11,620 nucleotides of DNA from assembly GCA_002315335.1 (NCBI GenBank), contig DCGW01000071.1:1-11620 (forward strand). The letters are read 5' to 3'. Source of the stretch: Firmicutes bacterium UBA1768. Its GTDB lineage: Bacteria; Bacillota; Clostridia; Peptostreptococcales; Anaerovoracaceae. Below are positions 5,305-11,620 of the stretch, in pieces. A program made the translations under genes and the position numbers. The notes under the pieces are model-generated. The model searched no databases. It worked only from the letters and a program-made list of their open reading frames with translations, and had not been told where the DNA came from. Within the stretch, counting starts at the first letter, position 1; every line of letters begins with the position of its first letter.

Positions 5305-6882
5305 ATGAATATACAAAAATATACTGATGACTTTGCTCTTCTCTTAAGAGACGAGAGCAAAAGGACTGGTTTTGCAGACTATGTATGCTTTCCAAAAGAC
5401 ACTGCCGAGGTTGCGGAAGCAATGCACTTTTGTGCAGAGCATGAAATTCCTGTGACTGTACAGGGCTCAAGGACAGGAGTCGGCGGTGGAGCTGTTCCCG
5501 AGGGCGGACTCGTTATGAGCCTCGAAAGGCTGAAAGAGCTGAAAATTGAAGTGGATAACCAGAATAACGAGAAGTATTTTGGTGCTGACAGCAGCGAGAT
5601 TGAGGCAGGCGGTTCAAAAGCTGAGCAGCAAGCTCTTCCGCCGAAAATAATAGCCGGAGCCGGTGTCAGGCTGTTAGAAATTGATGATAAGCTAAGAATA
5701 GAGACAGGAGGAAGGTTCTTTCTGCCACCTGACCCTACCGAGAGGTCGGCTTCGGCCGGCGGTGCAGCGGCCTGCAACTCCTCTGGTGCGAGAACCTACG
5801 GCTACGGTCCTATGAGGTCATACATTGAAGGGCTGACAGTGGTACTTGCAGACGGCTCAATTATTAAAATTAAAAGGGGAGACTTTGTTTCTTCTGAAGG
5901 ATATATTGAACTGCCAGCGGCTGCTCAAACTGACAAAAATGGAAAAAACTTACAGCGAAGAATTAAACTCCCTTCATACAGAATGCCCGAGGTAAAATGT
6001 GCAGCAGGCTTTTATATTAAGGATAGAACTGACCTTGTGGATTTGTTTATCGGTGCTGAGGGTACGCTTGGAATTATCACCGAGGTGGAATTCAGAACAG
6101 AAAAATCGCCTGCTCATATATGGGGGCTGATTGCATTTTTTGAGGAAGTCAGAGGTCTGAAATATGCAGAGAGCCTCAGGAAGTCTTTCCCAAAGCAATG
6201 TCCTGAAAGGGGCGTAATTTCAATTGAGTATTTTGATAAGGGTTCCCTTAAGCTTTTAAAAACAAAGGGAATTAATCTTCCAAAGGAAGCCGAGGAAGCT
6301 GTTTTTTCTGAGATATTAGGCGAAAGCAGGGTCGAAGCTGTTGAGGTTATCAGAAAACTTGAGGCTGAAATCCTCAAGGCCGGAGGAAATCCTGATACAG
6401 CCTGGGCCGCAAGCAGCTCAAGAAGCTTTGCTTCGTTTAAGGAGCTTCGTCATAAGACACCCGAAGCGGTAAATGAAAGGGTAGCCGAAATGAAGCTGAT
6501 TGAGCCGACTATTACTAAGCTTGGAAGCGATATGGCACTGCCAGAGGAGGCTTTTGCTGATGCGGTTAAAATGTATAAGCACGACCTTGAAGTTGCTGGT
6601 CTTGACTTTGTGATTTTCGGTCACATCGGAAACTGTCATTTGCACTGCAATATCATGGCTCGTAATGCAGATGAATATACAGCCGGCAAGGCGATCTTTT
6701 CTAAGTGGGCTGACTTTGTGGGTAAAAACGGAGGAAGCATTTCGGCTGAACACGGTGTAGGCAAGCTGAAGCGAGATTTTCTGTTAAAAATGTATGGAGA
6801 AACTGCGGTCGGTGAGATGCGAGAGCTAAAAAGAGCCTTTGACCCGAATAATCTGCTTGGCAGAGGAAATATTTTTGAGTAA
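5305..6882 (+). CDS. FAD-binding oxidase of the GlcD/D-lactate dehydrogenase family
   Basis: The product has 525 residues from ATG 5305, preceded by AAAGGAGAG (5286-5294). A TTG nine codons upstream lacks a binding site. It fits the FAD_binding_4 plus FAD-oxidase_C architecture of glycolate and D-2-hydroxyacid dehydrogenases. FAD-binding elements are VQGSRTGVGGGAVP (52-65), FLPPDPTERSASAGGAAACN (139-158) and GAEGTLGIITEVEF (250-263). The C-terminal domain holds the metal/substrate motif GHIGNCHLHCNI (439-450), EHGVGKLKR (482-490) and the terminal FDPNNLLGRGNIFE. It should oxidise a 2-hydroxy acid to the keto acid. The substrate and electron acceptor cannot be told; no glcE/glcF or electron-transfer flavoprotein gene lies in the window. 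Family members are usually about 460-480 residues; the excess sits near 84-114 and 190-228, inside the FAD domain. The gene starts 78 bases after rnhB without a visible terminator, so the two may be co-transcribed. Confidence 0.9.
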   Translation: MNIQKYTDDFALLLRDESKRTGFADYVCFPKDTAEVAEAMHFCAEHEIPVTVQGSRTGVGGGAVPEGGLVMSLERLKELKIEVDNQNNEKYFGADSSEIEAGGSKAEQQALPPKIIAGAGVRLLEIDDKLRIETGGRFFLPPDPTERSASAGGAAACNSSGARTYGYGPMRSYIEGLTVVLADGSIIKIKRGDFVSSEGYIELPAAAQTDKNGKNLQRRIKLPSYRMPEVKCAAGFYIKDRTDLVDLFIGAEGTLGIITEVEFRTEKSPAHIWGLIAFFEEVRGLKYAESLRKSFPKQCPERGVISIEYFDKGSLKLLKTKGINLPKEAEEAVFSEILGESRVEAVEVIRKLEAEILKAGGNPDTAWAASSSRSFASFKELRHKTPEAVNERVAEMKLIEPTITKLGSDMALPEEAFADAVKMYKHDLEVAGLDFVIFGHIGNCHLHCNIMARNADEYTAGKAIFSKWADFVGKNGGSISAEHGVGKLKRDFLLKMYGETAVGEMRELKRAFDPNNLLGRGNIFE

Positions 6883-6992
6883 ATAATGAAAGAAAACTAT
6901 TCCTTTAATAGCCCCGACAAATCCCTGTTTTGTAAAGCGCACCGTTTTTGGCATTTTTTCAGAACATGGGTTAGCGGTTCAAATATCCCCGC

Positions 6993-7021
6993 TTTACTAA
7001 ATACCGATATTAATGTATAAT
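6993..7021 (+). promoter_or_regulatory. Sigma-A type promoter of valS
   Basis: TTTACT (6993-6998) and a perfect TATAAT (7016-7021) are 17 bases apart, with start near 7028 and a leader of about 52 bases ending in AAGGAG (7068-7073), 6 bases from the ATG. An 8-bp inverted repeat, GTAAAGCG (6932-6939) with CGCTTTAC (6990-6997), overlaps the -35 element. The rest of the 197-base gap after the oxidase gene shows no gene, no clear terminator and no T-box. Confidence 0.6.
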
Positions 7022-7079
7022 TATTTGCGAAAATAAACTTCTATGAGAGAGAATTAGAAGCAGAAATAAGGAGAAAAAA

Positions 7080-9734
7080 ATGTTAGCAAAAACCTACGAT
7101 CCTAAACAATTTGAGGAACGAATTTATAACACCTGGGAGAAATCAGGAGCCTTCAGGGCGGAAAGAGATCCTGAAAAGAAGCCTTACACAATAGTAATGC
7201 CGCCGCCAAATATCACCGGCCAGCTTCACATGGGACACGCTCTTGACCAGACACTGCAGGATGTTCTCATCAGATGGAAGAGAATGCAGGGCTATTCTGC
7301 ACTGTGGGTTCCAGGCACTGACCACGCTTCAATCGCAACAGAGGTCAAGGTGGTAGATAAAATCCGCAACGAAGAAGGCAAGTCCAAGGAAGAACTTGGA
7401 AGAGAAGAATTCTTGAAGAGAGCCTGGGACTGGAAAAAGGTCTTTGGCGGAAGAATTACAGAGCAGGTAAGAAAGCTCGGCAACTCCTGTGACTGGGAAA
7501 GAGAACGCTTCACCATGGACGATGGCTGCAACAAAGCGGTTACAAAGTTCTTTATCGACTTATATAATGATGGCCTTATCTACAGAGGAAACAGACTTAT
7601 CAACTGGTGTCCAAGCTGCAAGACTACATTATCAGACGCAGAGGTAGAGCACGAAGACAAAAATGGAAAATATTGGTATGTAAGATATGATGCTGCTGAC
7701 GGTGATGGAAGCATTACCATTGCAACCTCAAGACCTGAAACAATTTTTGCCGACTCGGCTATAGCGGTAAGTCCTGAGGACGAAAGATATGCTGGTAAAA
7801 TCGGCAAAAAATACATTATTCCGACTACTGGAAGAGAAATCGAACTAATCACCGACCCATATCCTGACCCGACAAAGGGTACAGGTGCGGTAAAAATCAC
7901 CCCGGCACATGACTTTAACGACTTTGAGGTTGGCGAAAGACATAACCTCGAAAGACTGTCCTGCATAGACTTTGACGGAAAGATGACAGAGCTTGCAGGC
8001 AAGTACAAGGGTCTTGACAGATACGACTGCAGAAAGCAGTTTGTAAAGGAATTAGAGGAAGCAGGTCACCTGGTAAAGACAGAGGACCTCACTATTCCGG
8101 TTGGCGGCTGCTACAGATGCAACACAGTAGTAGAGCCTATGCTTTCAGACCAGTGGTTTGTAAAGATGGAGCCTCTTGCAAAGAAGGCAATAGAAGTAGC
8201 AAAGAACGGACAGCTCGTACATGTTCCTGACAGATTTGAAAAAATCTACCTGCACTGGCTTGAAACAATTAAGGACTGGTGTATTTCGAGACAGCTTTGG
8301 TGGGGCCACAGAATCCCGGCATATTATTGTCAGGACTGCGGGGAGCTTATCGTAGCTGCAGACGCACCACATAAGTGTCCTAAGTGCGGAAGCACAAACA
8401 TCAAGCAGGACGAAGATGTGCTCGATACCTGGTTCAGCTCGGGCCTCTGGCCGTATTCAACACTTGGATGGCCGGAAAAAACACCTGACCTCGAATATTT
8501 CTATCCGACAGATGTTTTAGTAACAGGCTACGACATCATCTTCTTCTGGGTAGTAAGAATGGTATTCTCAGCACTCTACTCTACGGGCGAGTCTCCATTC
8601 AAGTATGTCTATGTACATGGCCTTGTAAGAGATGCACAGGGCAGAAAGATGAGTAAGTCGCTCGGAAATGGAATTGATCCACTCGAAATGATAGACCAGT
8701 ATGGTGCGGATGCTCTCAGATTTATGCTCATGACAGGCATAACACCGGGCAACGACATGCGTTTCCAGACAGAAAAAATTGAAAGCGCAAGAAACTTTGC
8801 CAACAAGCTTTGGAATGCTTCGAGATTTGTTCTCATGAATGTGGAAGACGCGAAGATGATCAGCGAAGCGGAAGCCTTTGCAAATCTCAGGGATGAGGAT
8901 AAGTGGATTCTTTCAAGAATTAATGAAGTAGTAAAAGAATGCACAGATAACCTCGAAAAGTTTGAGCTTGCCTTTGCGGGTCAGAAAATATACGACTTCA
9001 TCTGGAACGAATACTGCGACTGGTACATCGAAATTGTAAAGAGCAGACTCTATGGAGAAGACGGAAGCGACAGAAATACAGCTGTATTTGTACTTATAAG
9101 AGTGATGAGAGACATGCTCAAGCTCCTCCATCCGTTTATGCCGTTTATTACTGAAGAAATCTGGTCATTCTTACCGGGCTCGGATGCAGAAGGAATGCTC
9201 ATAAAGGCAAGCTGGCCTGAATATGATGCTAAGCTCGACTATTCTGCTGCTGCTGCAAAGCTGAATTTGGTTATGGACTGCGTAAGAACTATCAGAAATA
9301 TCAGAGCCGAAGCGGGTGCTCTTCCTTCAAGAAAGCTCACTGCGGTAATTGTATGTGATGATGAAGTAAAGACTATCCTCGGTTCTGATGAAAGATATAT
9401 CAAAAATCTGGCAAATATTACAGAAATTTCCTTTGTTGCTGATAAGGCGGCAGCTCCGCAGGATGTAATGTCGGGTCTCGTAAAGGGAGCTGAGATACTC
9501 ATTCCGCTGGACGACCTCCTTGATTATGCGGCAGAGCTTGAAAGACTTAAGAAGGAAAAGGAAAAGCTCATAAAGGAAGTTAAGAGACTTGAGGGCAAGC
9601 TTTCCAATGAAGGATTCCTCAAAAAGGCTCCTGAAAAGGTGGTTGAGGAGGAAAAGGGCAAGCTGGCGAACTATAATGACATGCTCAAGAAGACAGAAGA
9701 AAGACTTGCTCAGGTTGAAGCAAAGGTAAAATGA
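7080..9734 (+). CDS. valS: Valyl-tRNA synthetase
   Basis: This 884-residue class I synthetase charges tRNA-Val and edits mischarged threonine. The HIGH motif appears as PPPNITGQLHMGHAL (41-55, HMGH at 50-53) and the KMSKS motif is exact at 523-527 in GRKMSKSLGNGIDP. The connective peptide-1 editing domain lies between, with ATSRPETIFADSAIAV and GTGAVKITPAHDFNDFEVG. Zinc-ribbon cysteines are visible at 417/420 (CQDC) and 433/436 (CPKC). LDTWFSSGLWPYSTLGWP and the tryptophan-rich catalytic core match ValRS, and ALRFMLMTGITPGNDMRF is the typical ValRS form. After the anticodon-binding domain, a coiled coil of about 65 residues (ELERLKKEKEKLIKEVKRL) ends the protein, as in all ValRS. Length is standard. 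It overlaps folC by 4 bases (ATGA), so the two are translationally coupled, the usual arrangement in Firmicutes. Confidence 0.98.
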   Translation: MLAKTYDPKQFEERIYNTWEKSGAFRAERDPEKKPYTIVMPPPNITGQLHMGHALDQTLQDVLIRWKRMQGYSALWVPGTDHASIATEVKVVDKIRNEEGKSKEELGREEFLKRAWDWKKVFGGRITEQVRKLGNSCDWERERFTMDDGCNKAVTKFFIDLYNDGLIYRGNRLINWCPSCKTTLSDAEVEHEDKNGKYWYVRYDAADGDGSITIATSRPETIFADSAIAVSPEDERYAGKIGKKYIIPTTGREIELITDPYPDPTKGTGAVKITPAHDFNDFEVGERHNLERLSCIDFDGKMTELAGKYKGLDRYDCRKQFVKELEEAGHLVKTEDLTIPVGGCYRCNTVVEPMLSDQWFVKMEPLAKKAIEVAKNGQLVHVPDRFEKIYLHWLETIKDWCISRQLWWGHRIPAYYCQDCGELIVAADAPHKCPKCGSTNIKQDEDVLDTWFSSGLWPYSTLGWPEKTPDLEYFYPTDVLVTGYDIIFFWVVRMVFSALYSTGESPFKYVYVHGLVRDAQGRKMSKSLGNGIDPLEMIDQYGADALRFMLMTGITPGNDMRFQTEKIESARNFANKLWNASRFVLMNVEDAKMISEAEAFANLRDEDKWILSRINEVVKECTDNLEKFELAFAGQKIYDFIWNEYCDWYIEIVKSRLYGEDGSDRNTAVFVLIRVMRDMLKLLHPFMPFITEEIWSFLPGSDAEGMLIKASWPEYDAKLDYSAAAAKLNLVMDCVRTIRNIRAEAGALPSRKLTAVIVCDDEVKTILGSDERYIKNLANITEISFVADKAAAPQDVMSGLVKGAEILIPLDDLLDYAAELERLKKEKEKLIKEVKRLEGKLSNEGFLKKAPEKVVEEEKGKLANYNDMLKKTEERLAQVEAKVK

Positions 9735-11068
9735 AGGATATAGAACTGCTTAACGAAAGTATTTCAAAAATAGGAAAGTTTCTGCGCTTTGGAAGTAAGC
9801 CGGGGCTCGAAAGAGTCTCGGAGCTTCTGAGGCGTTTGGGAAATCCTCAATTAAATCAACGGGTAATACACGTAGCAGGAACCAATGGAAAGGGTTCCGT
9901 GTGTCGCTGCGTGTATTCTGCTTTAATGGAAGCAGGGTACAAGCCGGGGCTGTTTGTTTCGCCGTATATTGAGGAGTTTACGGAAAGAATAGAATATTAT
10001 GGGAAACATATTCCGGCCGAAGCCTTGAAAAGGAATACGGACAGGGTTATTGCTGTAGCAGAAACCATGATAGCCGACGGATTGGAATCACCGACAGAAT
10101 TTGAAATTATCACAGCGGTTATGTTTTGTTATTATCAAGAGGTAAAGCCTGACGTTATTATCCTGGAGGTCGGACTCGGAGGGAGAGGAGACTCGACCAA
10201 TGTTATTGTAAAACCGCTTGCGACCTGCATTACTTCTATTTCTTACGACCATATGAATGTGCTTGGCAATACTCTCGAGGAAATAGCTGCGGAAAAGGCC
10301 GGAATAATTAAAGATGGGGTTCCTGTTATATATGCTTCAAGAGATGAGGACGTTTGCAGGGTTATTGAAGAGGCTGCAAGGTCTCATAATGCTCCCGTAT
10401 ACAATGTTTTCGACTTTGAACTTGAGGTGGATAGCCGGTCAGGCAAGGGGAGTGGCAGCGAAAGCTTTTCTGCTGAAGTATTTGGCCGAAGGTATGGCGA
10501 TATAGTAACGGGGATGCCGGGCAAGCACCAGATTTACAACTCTCTTTGTGCGATTGCGGTGCTTGACAGGGCAGGCTTCAATATTTCAGAGGAAATAATT
10601 AAGCGTGGAATTTCCAAGGCGAAGCAGCCGGGGAGAATAGAGGTTATTGATATTCAGGACTGTAATTCGACTGTGGTACTCGACGGCTCACACAATGAGG
10701 ACAGTGTTAAGGCATTGAGCAGTTGGGCTTTGTCGAATTTTGAAAAGGAAGATAAAATCCTTGTTGTAACAGGAATTCTGGCAGATAAGGAAAGGGAGAA
10801 AATCGCTTCGCTGTTGGCTGAATTTGGCACGTCGTTCATAATTACAAGGCCGGATAATCCGAGAGCCTTAGACCCTGCAGAGTATTCTGCTGTGATAAAA
10901 AAATATGCGGGAAATGACAGTGTGGCTGCGATTGTTGAAAAACCAACAGAGGCTGCGGACTATGCTTTTAAATTGATAAATAATTCACAAAATCATGAAT
11001 ATAAAGGATTGATTTTTACCGGCTCTTTGTATATGATTAGCGAAGTGAGAAACTATTTATTAAAGTAG
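9731..11068 (+). CDS. folC: Bifunctional folylpolyglutamate/dihydrofolate synthase
   Basis: The 445-residue protein is a Mur-ligase-like ATP-dependent enzyme. It adds glutamate to folates and, in many bacteria, to dihydropteroate. Motifs in order are the P-loop VIHVAGTNGKGSVC (46-58), the omega-loop-type SPYIEEFTERI (77-87), EVGLGGRGDSTNV (146-158), SYDHMNVLG (171-179) with the metal-binding His174, EKAGIIK (188-194), GKHQIYN (264-270), QPGRIEV (299-305) and the C-domain LDGSHN (317-322). The length is typical. The start ATG is fused to the valS stop in ATGA, so no separate promoter is needed. Whether it carries dihydrofolate synthase activity as well as polyglutamylation cannot be decided from sequence. 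The lipid kinase gene follows 46 bases later and is probably in the same operon. Confidence 0.96.
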   Translation: MKDIELLNESISKIGKFLRFGSKPGLERVSELLRRLGNPQLNQRVIHVAGTNGKGSVCRCVYSALMEAGYKPGLFVSPYIEEFTERIEYYGKHIPAEALKRNTDRVIAVAETMIADGLESPTEFEIITAVMFCYYQEVKPDVIILEVGLGGRGDSTNVIVKPLATCITSISYDHMNVLGNTLEEIAAEKAGIIKDGVPVIYASRDEDVCRVIEEAARSHNAPVYNVFDFELEVDSRSGKGSGSESFSAEVFGRRYGDIVTGMPGKHQIYNSLCAIAVLDRAGFNISEEIIKRGISKAKQPGRIEVIDIQDCNSTVVLDGSHNEDSVKALSSWALSNFEKEDKILVVTGILADKEREKIASLLAEFGTSFIITRPDNPRALDPAEYSAVIKKYAGNDSVAAIVEKPTEAADYAFKLINNSQNHEYKGLIFTGSLYMISEVRNYLLK

Positions 11069-11114
11069 AAATAATGGGAATTTTGGGAGCGGCATTTTGC
11101 CGATGGAGGAAAAA

Positions 11115-11620
11115 ATGGATTATGTAGTATTGTTTTATAACAGCCATTCCGGTGCGGGAACCTTTGGCAACTATCTTGACTTGGTAATAGGGGAATTTCA
11201 AAAGAAGGGCATGCTTATTTTGCCTTACAAAATTCCGTTTACTGCACAGCCTATGATAGACTTTCTTAACAGTCTTGATAAAGAGAGAGTAAAGAAAATT
11301 CTGATTTCCGGTGGTGATGGCTCAGTAGACCTTTGTATTAACGCGATTGTAGGTGCGGACTACGATGTTCCCATAGGCATTTTCCCGAGCGGAACTGCAA
11401 ATGACCTTGGCTCATATCTCGGACTTCCTTCTTCAATAGAGGGTATGTTAGAGGTTGCACTTGGGGATAATACAATTCCTATGGATATAGGTAGAATTAA
11501 TGACCAATATTATGCAAATGAGGCGGCGCTTGGCTGCATAGTTGAGGTTGCGCATAAGACTGACCAGAAAATAAAAAATTCGCTTGGTATGGTTGGTTAT
11601 ACTCACGATTGGAGAAGAAG
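11115..11620 (+). CDS. Diacylglycerol/lipid kinase (DagK/YegS-like), 3' end outside window
   Basis: The frame opens at ATG 11115, with GGAGG (11105-11109) 5 bases upstream, and runs off the end of the window after 168 codons. It matches the catalytic domain of the diacylglycerol kinase family: N9 in YNSHSGAG (nucleotide-binding strand-loop), the ATP-binding GGDGSVDLCIN (66-76, with the family's GGDGT as GGDGS), FPSGTANDLGSYLGLP (90-105) and the MDIGRIN strand. Members phosphorylate diacylglycerol or a related lipid so that it re-enters phospholipid or lipoteichoic acid metabolism at the membrane. The true substrate is unknown, and the C-terminal half, with the second domain, is not seen. It lies 46 bases after folC, with only a 5-bp hairpin (11090-11102) and no T-run between, so it is likely in the valS-folC operon. 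Confidence 0.9.
   Translation, partial: MDYVVLFYNSHSGAGTFGNYLDLVIGEFQKKGMLILPYKIPFTAQPMIDFLNSLDKERVKKILISGGDGSVDLCINAIVGADYDVPIGIFPSGTANDLGSYLGLPSSIEGMLEVALGDNTIPMDIGRINDQYYANEAALGCIVEVAHKTDQKIKNSLGMVGYTHDWRR

Noticed and set aside
1..11620. tRNA and rRNA genes
   Set aside because: I saw no TTCRA-type T-arm with an acceptor stem and no rRNA-like conserved stretches on either strand. This was by eye only.

Overview
The window looks like chromosomal DNA of a low-to-moderate GC anaerobic member of the Clostridia (Bacillota). The reasons are AGGAGG-type ribosome binding sites, clostridial gene pairs (rplS-ylqF-rnhB and valS-folC), an S-layer-homology (SLH) protein, and tandem surface-protein repeats of a kind common in gut and oral Firmicutes. 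The genus cannot be fixed from sequence alone. All supported genes lie on the + strand.

Positions 1 to about 3000 are an accessory, surface and mobile region. It opens inside the 3' end of a secreted repeat protein with two 89-residue tandem copies and an odd hydrophobic tail. Next come a start-less remnant that resembles the C-terminus of a large serine recombinase, a terminator, and a shortened RhuM-family gene with its own promoter and a terminator that contains its stop codon. The region ends with a complete secreted protein carrying three SLH domains, again with its own promoter.

Positions about 3000 to 11620 are conserved housekeeping sequence: rplS (ribosomal protein L19, own promoter and leader), ylqF/rbgA (50S assembly GTPase), a run of hairpins, rnhB (RNase HII, TTG start), a GlcD-like FAD-dependent oxidase, valS (valyl-tRNA synthetase, own promoter), folC (overlapping valS by 4 bases), and the first 168 codons of a diacylglycerol/lipid kinase cut by the window end.

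The genes serve translation and ribosome assembly (rplS, ylqF, valS), genome maintenance (rnhB), folate metabolism (folC) and lipid phosphorylation. I see no convincing new multi-gene system. The most interesting features are the rearranged left part (repeat protein, recombinase scar, truncated rhuM, then a junction where trmD would normally precede rplS) and the structured RNA segments before rplS and between ylqF and rnhB.
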